This document shows positions 1-6,340 of a stretch of 33,652 nt of DNA, piece by piece. The stretch spans positions 1 to 33,652 of the forward strand of contig CAZWPO010000026.1 in assembly GCA_964635975.1 (NCBI GenBank), given 5' to 3'. Each line of letters begins with the position of its first letter. Position 1 is the stretch's first letter. This stretch comes from UBA5314 sp964635975 (GTDB taxonomy: Bacteria; Bacillota; Syntrophomonadia; Syntrophomonadales; Syntrophomonadaceae). The position numbers and the translations under genes are program-made. Under the pieces are notes generated by a model. It ran no database searches. It worked only from the letters and a program-made list of their open reading frames with translations, and had not been told where the DNA came from.

Positions 1-27
1 AGAGACCTGGTCATTACACCAGGCCAC

Positions 28-309
28 TTATTTTTCACTATTCTTTTTTATTTCTCCCTTGATCTCATCAATGTCTCGGCGGATTTGACTTATTTCTGCA
101 GCCATGGCCCGCTGGTTCTCAGCAAATTTGTCTATACAGGCAGCGAGCTTTTCTTCCCGATCCCGGGCATCTGCCATAATGCGTTCTTCGCGGGCGGCCG
201 ATTCAGTTAATAGGCGGTTGTTATAGGCATCAAACCGGTAGAGCATCCATCCTAATAGAAGCGCCCAAGGACCTGCTCCAGCCAGGGCATTTAGTATTTC
301 GGTTTCCAA
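28..309 (-). CDS. BhlA/UviB-like holin-type small membrane protein
   Basis: The 93-residue protein has one hydrophobic segment near the N-terminus (about residues 8-24, AGPWALLLGWMLYRF) followed by a long, highly charged helical tail rich in E, R, D and K. This is the layout of BhlA/UviB-type holin or bacteriocin-associated proteins, which insert in the cytoplasmic membrane. It is the last visible gene of the leftward element operon, downstream of DUF2922 and DUF1659 genes and a cell-wall amidase, so a holin-amidase pairing is plausible. A hairpin at 7-24 may belong to its terminator, but the window ends there. The family call rests on architecture only. A structural coiled-coil membrane protein is the alternative. 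Confidence 0.6.
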   Translation of the reverse strand: METEILNALAGAGPWALLLGWMLYRFDAYNNRLLTESAAREERIMADARDREEKLAACIDKFAENQRAMAAEISQIRRDIDEIKGEIKKNSEK

Positions 310-342
310 TATCCATCACCTCACAATCTACCGGTGATAGAT

Positions 343-564
343 TTAAAGCAGGGACAAATCAGCAGTATCCGTGGTTATGATCCGGGCTGAACTTTTACTA
401 GCCAATACTCCGGTATCGGTAGTAAATATGTTGGCGGCAATGATCGCGTCCATCAGAGCAGCGGCTTCCGCCCCAGTAAAAGGGTCTTTCACGTTGGTAA
501 CATTCATAGTGCTCTTTTGGCTCAAGGCCGTAACGAAGGTCATTTCAAGAACTCTGGTTGCCAT
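343..564 (-). CDS. DUF2922 family protein
   Basis: This 73-residue protein starts MATRVLEMTFVTALSQKS and contains the motif NVTNVKDPFTGAEAAALMDAII, typical of DUF2922 as I know the family: small proteins of Firmicutes with no known function. It is usually encoded next to a DUF1659 protein, as here, where the DUF1659 gene lies 35 bases upstream. An AGGAGG ribosome site precedes the ATG. There is no signal peptide or membrane segment. Its presence in the element's operon with a holin-like protein and an amidase does not reveal a role. Confidence 0.85.
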   Translation of the reverse strand: MATRVLEMTFVTALSQKSTMNVTNVKDPFTGAEAAALMDAIIAANIFTTDTGVLASKSSARIITTDTADLSLL

Positions 565-599
565 AGATTATCCTCCTTTCCCCCATAATTTATAAAATC

Positions 600-833
600 T
601 CATCTTAAGGAGTCCCCCTGAAGCTCGGCATTTTTAGCCCGGTTTACAGCTATTAAGGTCTTGGTTTGAGCGGCAACAATTGCGTCGGCTACCGTCTTTA
701 CGGCCGCATCGGTGGCATCAGGCTTAACGTTAGCGTACTTCAAGGTTTTGGTCAGCTGCCCTCCGGTGGCAGACAATCCATTATCTACAACAATATTAAG
801 GGTATCGCTAATGGGAACTGAAGTTACTGCCAT
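600..833 (-). CDS. DUF1659 family protein
   Basis: This 77-residue protein (MAVTSVPISDTLNIVVDNG...) matches the DUF1659 pattern as I recall it: a short beta-strand N-terminus, then a K-T-L-K-Y-A-N-V segment and a helix containing ADAIVAAQ. Function is unknown. It has a strong GGGAGGTG ribosome site 6 bases before the ATG and heads the small DUF1659-DUF2922-holin-like operon. The non-coding stretch upstream (834-1320) separates it from the amidase, so it may have its own promoter. A weak candidate on the minus strand is TTGATT near 1000 with TATAAA near 978. Confidence 0.85.
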   Translation of the reverse strand: MAVTSVPISDTLNIVVDNGLSATGGQLTKTLKYANVKPDATDAAVKTVADAIVAAQTKTLIAVNRAKNAELQGDSLR

Positions 834-999
834 GCTTTACACCTCCCTTCAGATATAATAAATATCTTCAGGAAGAGGATAGCACGCGGATGTTTGAAAA
901 TTGTTTGCATGAGAGATGAATTTGAAATGATTTAGAAAGTTAATTCCATTATTTAGTTTATGCCTATGGATTTTTATAGCAAAATAAACATATAATAAA

Positions 1000-1121
1000 T
1001 CAAGAGGACCCCGAGCTGCTACTCGGAGCCCCCTCAAGCCATCAGGAATCCTTCAACAAATCCTGGTGCATATGTGGAGTTTTTATTATTTTATTTAGGA
1101 GCTTTAGCTCCTATTTTTGTT
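1000..1121 (+). ncRNA. Candidate small structured RNA in the 834-1320 gap
   Basis: The 834-1320 gap has no convincing gene. On the plus strand a TATAAT box lies at 991-996 with a poor -35. It is followed by a hairpin at 1011-1026 (CCGAG, loop, CTCGG), a possible second hairpin (CAGGA ... TCCTG, about 1042-1064), and a perfect 6-4-6 hairpin at 1097-1112 (AGGAGC-TTTA-GCTCCT) followed by TATTTTTGTT, a rho-independent terminator for plus-strand transcription. No plus-strand gene precedes this terminator, so an RNA of roughly 115 nt is inferred. It could also be leftover structure. Confidence 0.35.
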
Positions 1122-1320
1122 GAACTGAATTAATGCCAGTATCAACAAAGCGATACTGCAAAAAGCAGTTATCAGCTCAAGCAAGCAATCACCCCCTTTT
1201 CCTGGGCTACCAGGAATTGGAGGTGTTCCTTCAGGCTAAATTTATATTACCTTTTCGTTTCCATTCTTGTCAATTATATGTATTGCCCATTCTTTCGATA
1301 TTTTCCGCTATATTAATAGC

Positions 1321-1857
1321 TCAGTTATTGCAACAATATTGTTCTATACTATCGTCAATCGCCCGGGCCATCGTTTCCCTTATTTCCCTATCCAGCAGCT
1401 GCTGCTCCTGGGCAGGATTGCTTATAAAACCCAGTTCCAATAAAACGGCCGGGGCGTTGGTTCTTCTCAAGACATAAAATCCTTTTACTCTTACTCCCCC
1501 ATCAGGCCAACCAGTGGCTGTAGCCAGGGCAGTTATCAAATCATTAGCTATTATTTCCGCTTCTCCTCCCCTGCCGCAAATCCATGCGGATAAATAATCC
1601 GACTCAGGATTGTCAAAGGCATTAATATGTATGGAAAGCACCAGATTACATCCGGCATCGTTAAGCAGCCCTACCCTATCTTTAAGTGATACAGCTTCAT
1701 CCTCCAGGCGGGTTAGAACTACAGAATGCCCTTTATCTTTTAGCTTATCAGTCAGTAGTAATGATATTTCCAGCGTAATATCCACTTCCCGAACGCCGGT
1801 TGGTCCTATTGCGCCTGGATCGATTCCCCCATGCCCGGGGTCTATCCCAATTATCAC
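1321..1857 (-). CDS. N-acetylmuramoyl-L-alanine amidase (Amidase_3)
   Basis: The 178-residue protein is a bare Amidase_3 catalytic domain, a zinc enzyme that cuts the amide bond between N-acetylmuramic acid and the stem peptide. Visible motifs are IDPGHGG (zinc ligand His9), Glu24 in VREVDI, SIHINA (His77) and the catalytic Glu141 in LLELGFISN. There is no signal peptide and no cell-wall-binding domain. This fits a phage-type endolysin released by a holin, and the element also carries a holin-like gene (28-309). It begins immediately after the stop of the winged-helix gene upstream and is probably translated with it. CwlD-type sporulation amidases are relatives, but the element context argues for a lysin. 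Confidence 0.92.
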   Translation of the reverse strand: MIIGIDPGHGGIDPGAIGPTGVREVDITLEISLLLTDKLKDKGHSVVLTRLEDEAVSLKDRVGLLNDAGCNLVLSIHINAFDNPESDYLSAWICGRGGEAEIIANDLITALATATGWPDGGVRVKGFYVLRRTNAPAVLLELGFISNPAQEQQLLDREIRETMARAIDDSIEQYCCNN

Positions 1858-2244
1858 CTACATCCCCTCCTCTCTGGGTCTAGCTATAAAACGAATGGCA
1901 CCAGGTACCAGGTAATAGCCAATACCGTTGCGGGTTGCTATCACTTGATGGTAATCACTGTGGCCCAGCTTGCGGCGAAGATTAGAAATGTGAAAACGTG
2001 GATTACTGCAGCTGATGTCTATGGGGTCGACTTGATCGGCTAATAAATCACCGGGCACCGGGCGGCCTTCCCGGCGGTAAAGCATAGAGAGAATGCGAAG
2101 CTCAGCCCCAGTTAAACGCTGATTGGATTTATACCATATGTCGCCCCGTTCCAAATCAACCATGATTTCATCAGGTTTCGGCTTCGCTTTTATCACCACT
2201 CCCCCTTTCAGGCGTTTAATATGCCGGGAGGATTCTTTTGTCAT
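1858..2244 (-). CDS. Winged-helix (OmpR/PhoB-type) DNA-binding protein without receiver
   Basis: Residues about 25-115 of this 128-residue protein read as the C-terminal effector domain of OmpR/PhoB response regulators: LTGAELRILSMLYRREGRPV, then the recognition-helix region NPRFHISNLRRKLG, then the wing VIATRNGIGYYLV. There is no receiver domain, so it cannot be controlled by a histidine kinase in the usual way. It lies between the replication genes and the amidase/holin genes of the element. It could be an activator of the downstream genes, which is inference. It directly abuts the amidase gene. Confidence 0.8.
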   Translation of the reverse strand: MTKESSRHIKRLKGGVVIKAKPKPDEIMVDLERGDIWYKSNQRLTGAELRILSMLYRREGRPVPGDLLADQVDPIDISCSNPRFHISNLRRKLGHSDYHQVIATRNGIGYYLVPGAIRFIARPREEGM

Positions 2245-2246
2245 TT

Positions 2247-2465
2247 TTAAGCCCTCCCCTTATAAATAGTATGAATTTTTCCATCTTCATCTCGAAAACG
2301 CTCGTAAAGATATGGTCCATGAGACGGGCCGCTCATGCATTTAATGCAGCGGGGATTACCGCAGTAGATCTTTCGCTTATAAATAGACACCGCATATCCC
2401 TGATCGCTTCTTAAAGTGTCTGCATTTCCGCGCCGGTTGCGGCCTTTTCCGCCTCGTATGCTCAT
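2247..2465 (-). CDS. Small Cys-rich protein, DUF6788-like
   Basis: This 72-residue basic protein contains CGNPRCIKCMSGPSHGPYLY, the C-x4-C-x2-C ... H-G-P-Y signature I associate with DUF6788-type proteins found near phage and integrative-element genes. The three Cys and one His could bind a metal ion. The N-terminus is Arg/Gly-rich (RGGKGRNRRG), which suggests nucleic-acid contact. It sits between the ATPase gene and the winged-helix gene, with 2- and 24-base gaps, so it belongs to the same operon. Function is unknown. Confidence 0.7.
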   Translation of the reverse strand: MSIRGGKGRNRRGNADTLRSDQGYAVSIYKRKIYCGNPRCIKCMSGPSHGPYLYERFRDEDGKIHTIYKGRA

Positions 2466-2489
2466 CAGATTTCCCCCTGTTGTCTTGTC

Positions 2490-3404
2490 CTACAGTTGCC
2501 ATCCATATATCCTGTCCTCAGGGCTGCCGCCTAGTGGGTAGAATCTCCGGGAGGCTAAATCGAAATCAAGATATATATCCTCATCCTGCCGCCCGCCAAA
2601 GCGGTTCTTTAGTACTGTCAAACGAGCCGCCCACAAAGCGTCCTCTTCACGGCTCTCTTTTTTGCTTGGCCTAGCCAGTACCAGCACATTATCAGCTAGA
2701 TTGGTAATATCCCCACTGCCACCAATATCGTTTTTAGTTAGCCGGGAAACACTTATCGTTTTGCGTGGATGAACCACGATATGGACATGGGAAGCATTTT
2801 CCCGGGCAAAGTGAACTGTCTCCAGGATCAGTTCACGCTGCGCCCGGTATTGGTCCCTAGCATTAAGGCGGCTCACCGTCATGGTCAGATTATCGAGAAG
2901 AAATACCCGGCAGGAATAATCATTTGCTGCCCTGGCAAAACCCCCAGTTAATTGACCAGCTTTTTTCATGTCGCCCCCCTGATACAGGAAAAGCTTATCC
3001 CGGTACCACTCTCTGATTCCGTTTAGCAGCTCGTGCTTAGTTCGATAAACTGCCCCATTTTGATCCTGATCACTAGATTCCAAGCCCCTGGGCCCGGCTG
3101 CCTGCAGCTCGATCCAGTATCGAAACACCCTATCCGGCAGTTCCCCGGAGTAGGCGCACACCGCCAATCCCTGATCAACCACCTCCAGGAGTATTTGCCC
3201 TAACAAAGTGCTTTTGCCGGAAGAATTCATACCGCTCCAAATAGTCAGCTCTCCAGGGCGAAAACCACCACCCAGTATATGATCCAGCTCTATGAAGCCG
3301 CTTTTAATAGCCAGAGTATCAGACGGGTCCCAATCTTTAATGTCAGATACCCTTTGCAATCCTTGTATATTTCCGGTGATTTGACTACGTTTACTCATCG
3401 TCAT
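2490..3404 (-). CDS. RecA/DnaB-fold replicative ATPase
   Basis: The 304-residue protein has a single RecA-like domain resembling the C-terminal half of DnaB and Twinkle helicases. Walker A is GMNSSGKS (58-65), Walker B is VFLLD (167-171), and an HIVVHPRK segment and a GSGDI segment typical of DnaB-like motifs follow. The N-terminal DnaB domain is missing. Its gene follows the helicase-loader gene with a 14-base overlap, in the order initiator, loader, ATPase. The likely role is element DNA unwinding or helicase recruitment, but helicase activity cannot be shown from sequence. Two in-frame ATGs (3404, 3398) are possible starts, and the ribosome site is weak, so translation is probably coupled. 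Confidence 0.8.
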   Translation of the reverse strand: MTMSKRSQITGNIQGLQRVSDIKDWDPSDTLAIKSGFIELDHILGGGFRPGELTIWSGMNSSGKSTLLGQILLEVVDQGLAVCAYSGELPDRVFRYWIELQAAGPRGLESSDQDQNGAVYRTKHELLNGIREWYRDKLFLYQGGDMKKAGQLTGGFARAANDYSCRVFLLDNLTMTVSRLNARDQYRAQRELILETVHFARENASHVHIVVHPRKTISVSRLTKNDIGGSGDITNLADNVLVLARPSKKESREEDALWAARLTVLKNRFGGRQDEDIYLDFDLASRRFYPLGGSPEDRIYGWQL

Positions 3405-4329
3405 CTCTATCCCAGGTTTCGATCCATCCGGTGGATGCCTGATGTCGCCCCTCTATCCGCCAGTCCTTTCCGCCGACTATTACCTCGCGGGAGCCGCATA
3501 TTCTGGAAGCCAGAGCCGGGCCCAGCTTTGCGCTTAGTTCTTTACCGGTTAAATTGGTGGTAAATACAGTGTCTTTGCGGCCATAGCGATGATCGATAAT
3601 ACCGTATAATGTGGCTTGCACCCATTCGGTAGTTTTTTCGGCTCCGATATCATCTATCACCAGCAGATCTACAGTGCGCAGCATGCCTACCAGCTGGGCC
3701 TGCCGTTTTTCTTCCCAAAGAGAACGCCGGATACGGTCCAATAAATCGATGGACTTTATAAAAACCACCGTGCGTTCTTTGGCCGTTAAACGGGCCAGTG
3801 CCAGGGCAACCTCTGTTTTGCCTCGGCCTGGAGGCCCGGATAGCAAAAAGCTTTTCCCCTGGAGGGAAGACACAGCAAACATGCGAGCTATTTTTAATGC
3901 TTCTTCCTGCCCGGATCTGATCGGAAAATCCTCCAGAGTAGGGCCGGGGGTATGCACCAAATTGCTTTCCCTGAACTGACGATTAAGCTCCCGCCAGGTT
4001 TTCTGGCGTCGTTCCTGTTCGGTTACCGCTGGGTCAGGTGTACAGCGGCAGGGAGTGCGTTCGGTTATGAGCCAGGAGCTGCCTGCGTGTATTACCAGGC
4101 GTTCCCTAACGTCCAGCTTGCAGACCTGACAGGTTTTGATATGGTCGTAAAGCAGCTCGTCATCAGGATCAAGCTCAGGGAATGGGGGTGGGCTGTTGTC
4201 TTTGATCTCTCCTGTCTCATCAAAAGACCAGCTGCTGACCAGGGTTTGGTTTGACAGATCCGGCAAACCAGAAGCTGAAACTGCTTGTCCCAATTCAACC
4301 CTGGTATCGTTCACGTTGATATCGTTCAA
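3391..4329 (-). CDS. DnaC/IstB-like helicase loader (AAA+)
   Basis: The 312-residue protein is an AAA+ ATPase of the DnaC/IstB type. Walker A is GPPGRGKT (165-172), Walker B is DLLVIDD (221-227), and the C-terminus carries sensor/arginine-finger-like residues (FTTNLTGKEL, ASRICGS). An N-terminal Cys cluster (C67, C70, C94, C96) could bind zinc, as in several DnaC/DnaI-type loaders. The start is TTG, chosen because GAGGAGG lies six bases upstream. The gene begins 35 bases inside the end of the initiator gene and overlaps the ATPase gene by 14 bases. Initiator-loader order is the same as O-P in lambdoid phages. Confidence 0.88.
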   Translation of the reverse strand: MNDINVNDTRVELGQAVSASGLPDLSNQTLVSSWSFDETGEIKDNSPPPFPELDPDDELLYDHIKTCQVCKLDVRERLVIHAGSSWLITERTPCRCTPDPAVTEQERRQKTWRELNRQFRESNLVHTPGPTLEDFPIRSGQEEALKIARMFAVSSLQGKSFLLSGPPGRGKTEVALALARLTAKERTVVFIKSIDLLDRIRRSLWEEKRQAQLVGMLRTVDLLVIDDIGAEKTTEWVQATLYGIIDHRYGRKDTVFTTNLTGKELSAKLGPALASRICGSREVIVGGKDWRIEGRHQASTGWIETWDRDDDE

Positions 4330-5200
4330 GGGGATCCTCCTCTCCTAATTTGTCCATTACTGCCGGTGGACCAGGTCCAGATTCGGGTCCGGCTCTTCTT
4401 AAAATTGCCCTCAGGTAGAGCAGCGGTTTTTGTATTTCACTGCCCATCGCAGCCAGGCTTAGCTCATGAATGGCAATTAATACGGCCTGATAACCAAACT
4501 CGTTATATAATGCACCGATGAATGAATAATCTCCTTTGCTCTCAGCTATGCCTGGTATTTCTCTATATATTTTTACCAGTTCGGCAATCAGCGCACTGTT
4601 ACTAACCTGATTTTCATTTTTCGTATTGCTGTCTGCGTTAGCAGATAGTATATATGTTTTGTTTAGTTTATTTTGTTTAGTTTGAGCGTTACTGGAACTC
4701 TCAATATGTAGGCATTCGCTGGCATCGCAACCTGCATTCAATGCAGCATTTGATGCAGGATTTTCTGAAAAAGCTGCAAAATTTTCTGCAATCAATGCAG
4801 CATTCCATGCATGACCTGCATCGTTTGCTGCAAATGATGCAACATCCTTTGCAGCATCTTTTGTTGCATTGCTTGCTGCATCTTTTGCTGCATTTGATGC
4901 AGCATTTCTTGCAGGCAGGGTATTGGCCAAGCCAACAATAGTATAGGCGCTGCTGGTTCTGTATTCCTGGACATTAATAAGGTTGAAGCCAACCAGCTCT
5001 TGAATCGCCCGTTTGAAAGTTCGCCGATCCTTGATGCCGGATCGCGCCATGAGCATTACATCGGAAACCAGGAAACCCTCCTTCCAGAAAAGACGGTTGG
5101 CCATGTTTAATAAAGCCAGGTAAAGATACCCCCCCGATTGTGATAATTGATTGACCAGGTCGTGGTCATAAAAAGCATTGATTTCCTTGATATAATCCAC
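4295..5200 (-). CDS. DnaD-like replication initiator with internal repeats
   Basis: The 301-residue protein has an N-terminal winged-helix region (about 1-85, with FLVSDVMLMARSGIKDRRTF as an HTH-like segment). A low-complexity middle (about 96-157) consists of repeated NAASNAAKDAA-type units rich in Ala, Asn, Asp and Lys. The C-terminal domain (about 205-275, VKIYREIPGIAES...LLYLRAILRRAG) resembles the DnaD-type domain. The start is GTG, overlapping the previous stop by one base (TAGTG), with GGAGGG eight bases upstream. The middle region is where the DNA forms the TGCA repeat array. The gene precedes a helicase loader, so an origin-binding role is inferred. Confidence 0.78.
   Translation of the reverse strand: MDYIKEINAFYDHDLVNQLSQSGGYLYLALLNMANRLFWKEGFLVSDVMLMARSGIKDRRTFKRAIQELVGFNLINVQEYRTSSAYTIVGLANTLPARNAASNAAKDAASNATKDAAKDVASFAANDAGHAWNAALIAENFAAFSENPASNAALNAGCDASECLHIESSSNAQTKQNKLNKTYILSANADSNTKNENQVSNSALIAELVKIYREIPGIAESKGDYSFIGALYNEFGYQAVLIAIHELSLAAMGSEIQKPLLYLRAILRRAGPESGPGPPAVMDKLGEEDPLERYQRERYQG
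4733..4913. repeat. TGCA repeat array, candidate iterons/origin
   Basis: Sixteen TGCA tetramers start at 4733, 4742, 4754, 4775, 4787, 4796, 4808, 4817, 4829, 4838, 4850, 4865, 4877, 4889, 4898 and 4910. Most steps are 9 or 12 bp, often alternating, which gives a 21-bp unit equal to two DNA helical turns. A frequent unit is TTTGATGCAGCAT. The array lies inside the initiator gene between its DNA-binding and C-terminal domains. An AT-rich stretch at about 4610-4690 flanks it. This is the layout of the lambda origin within gene O. The origin role is inferred. Confidence 0.6.
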
Positions 5201-5502
5201 TACTGGGTACCCTCCAGACGGATTTCTTCCCTATTGGCCTCCCAGAGGAGATATTCCACCCAGCACGCAGCCCTAAACTCGGGATCATACGAAACAATAG
5301 GCTTCTTTTTCGGGCCGAATTTTATGGCGAAGCTGTAATCACAATTTTCGCATTCATCTCTTGACCAAACCCTGGGCTCCTCTTGATGATGGTAGGGGCA
5401 GCACCAATCTTCCCGGTTTTTTTGCTCCAGGATGCACCCAGCTAAAGCCAGGGCATTACACACCAGTTGAAGGTTTTTCTCCATATCGGATTTCCTCCCC
5501 AT
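5200..5502 (-). CDS. Hypothetical Cys/His-rich protein of the element
   Basis: This 100-residue protein is not recognised. It contains WCCPYHHQEE (about residues 33-42) and CENCDYSF (about 51-58), so a zinc site built from Cys and His is likely. The C-terminus is charged (EYLLWEANREEIRLEG). It sits directly upstream of the initiator gene, its stop overlapping the initiator GTG by one base, which points to coupled translation. A role in replication or its control is possible from context only. Confidence 0.65.
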   Translation of the reverse strand: MGRKSDMEKNLQLVCNALALAGCILEQKNREDWCCPYHHQEEPRVWSRDECENCDYSFAIKFGPKKKPIVSYDPEFRAACWVEYLLWEANREEIRLEGTQ

Positions 5503-5519
5503 GGTTTTATAATTAGGAT

Positions 5520-5945
5520 TTATAGAAGAGCATTAATAACATCTATTGAATTGTTTTGATTGTATGGAACCAATCCCAGAGGCATAGCCGGCGCTTCACT
5601 TGTAGATTGTGTTTTTACATGATTCCCAGGTAGGTTATTTGATCCTATCAATTGACTGTGTGGTATGCGAATCCTACTGCGAATTCTTATATGAGGGATG
5701 GATCCTTGAATAGGACCTTGTCCACAGGCCTCATATACAGTTGATGCGCTTATATTTAAAATCTTGGCGGCTTCTGCCACAGTCAGGTATTCCTCCTCAA
5801 TATTTACCCTCACCCTGAAGAGGCTGCGCACCCGCATACACTCTAATTCTTTTGTCCGGCAGGCCTCATATACAGTATTTCGGCTTACCCTGAAATGCCT
5901 GGCAGCCTGGCTAACTGTCACCCAGCTTTTTCTGTCCTTATGCAT
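5520..5945 (-). CDS. Double excisionase-type HTH protein
   Basis: The 141-residue protein has two tandem helix-turn-helix domains of the excisionase/MerR-like HTH_17 type. The first is at about 6-48 (WVTVSQAARHFRVSRNTVYEACRT) and the second at about 52-97 (YLTVAEAAKILNISASTVYEACGQ). Both keep the T-V-x-x-A-A ... S-x-x-T-V-Y-E-A-C pattern, so one arose by duplication of the other. The C-terminal 40 residues are unstructured. Single-domain versions act as recombination directionality factors or regulators. Two domains could bridge two sites. The ATG lies inside the end of the upstream XRE gene (8-base overlap). It is the second gene of the leftward operon. Confidence 0.75.
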   Translation of the reverse strand: MHKDRKSWVTVSQAARHFRVSRNTVYEACRTKELECMRVRSLFRVRVNIEEEYLTVAEAAKILNISASTVYEACGQGPIQGSIPHIRIRSRIRIPHSQLIGSNNLPGNHVKTQSTSEAPAMPLGLVPYNQNNSIDVINALL

Positions 5946-6189
5946 TACTGGCTACCTCCCTCATACCGGTTTTAATGTCTGTTATGTTAGACATTGAGAT
6001 TAAAAAAATATCTTCAACCTTTACCCCCAGAGTCCTTGCTATACGAATCATAAGTTCTCCGCGCACCTGGCGTTTATCATTCTCAATATCGGAAAGATAA
6101 GGCCGGGTAATCCCTACTCTCCTTGCCAGTTCCTCCTGGGTAATTCCCTGTTCTCGCCTTGTCTTGCAGACCAGATTATTAATTTTTAT
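5938..6189 (-). CDS. Small XRE-family regulator (Cro-like), non-canonical start
   Basis: Reading the minus strand from 6189 gives 83 codons ending in TAA at 5938-5940. The product has an unmistakable XRE helix-turn-helix: NLVCKTRREQGITQEELARR, then VGITRPYLSDIENDKR, then ELMIRIARTLGVKVEDIF. No ATG, GTG or TTG precedes the domain, because an in-frame TAA lies just upstream. Candidate starts are ATA at 6189 or ATT at 6183, the latter eight bases after the purine-rich AAAGGGGG ribosome site. It is the first gene of the leftward operon and diverges from the S24 repressor, as Cro does from CI. The start may be genuine or the gene may have lost its ATG. Confidence 0.72.
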   Translation of the reverse strand: MKINNLVCKTRREQGITQEELARRVGITRPYLSDIENDKRQVRGELMIRIARTLGVKVEDIFLISMSNITDIKTGMREVASNA

Positions 6190-6201
6190 CGCCCCCTTTG
6201 T

Positions 6202-6219
6202 TTATGTTGTTGAACATAA
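6202..6219. promoter_or_regulatory. Inverted repeat at the leftward promoter
   Basis: A perfect 7-4-7 inverted repeat (TTATGTT-GTTG-AACATAA) lies just downstream of the -10 of the leftward promoter, over the likely transcription start. A related 7-8-7 repeat (AATGTCT ... AGACATT) lies at 5974-5995 inside the XRE gene end. Both share TTATGTT and ACAT parts. Likely operator for the XRE protein (inference). Confidence 0.55.
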
Positions 6220-6248
6220 TTATATTCCATTTTTAAATATATCGTCAA
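6219..6248 (-). promoter_or_regulatory. Leftward early promoter of the element
   Basis: On the minus strand, TTGACG (6243-6248) and TATAAT (6219-6224) are separated by 18 bases, a near-consensus vegetative promoter. It would drive the XRE, excisionase-like and replication genes. Transcription would begin at about 6212, within the TTATGTT/AACATAA repeat. Confidence 0.7.
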
Positions 6249-6254
6249 TAATGC

Positions 6255-6283
6255 TAGACAGGTTTTCCATAATAAGTTAGAAT
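6255..6283 (+). promoter_or_regulatory. Promoter of the S24 repressor gene
   Basis: TAGACA (6255-6260) and TAGAAT (6278-6283) are separated by exactly 17 bases on the plus strand, 57 bases before the repressor ATG. The operator array begins at the next base after the -10, so a bound repressor would block its own transcription. Confidence 0.7.
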
Positions 6284-6319
6284 GTATGAAATGGTATACA
6301 AACGTATACATGGGTATAC
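6284..6319. promoter_or_regulatory. Four operator half-sites at 10-bp spacing
   Basis: The palindromic hexamer GTATAC occurs at 6294-6299, 6304-6309 and 6314-6319, preceded by a degenerate copy GTATGA at 6284-6289. All four are exactly 10 bp apart, on one face of the helix. They cover the start point between the repressor promoter and its ATG at 6341. This suggests cooperative autorepression by the S24 protein. Confidence 0.75.
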
Positions 6320-6340
6320 GGATAGAGAGAGGATGCTATT

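Noticed and set aside
849..1037. 62-codon open frame on the minus strand upstream of DUF1659
   Set aside because: No ribosome site, odd composition and it overlaps hairpins; no recognisable protein.
4741..4941. CRISPR-like regular array
   Set aside because: The spacing is 9/12 bp, without 25-40 bp repeats and unique spacers; it is coding sequence with short boxes.
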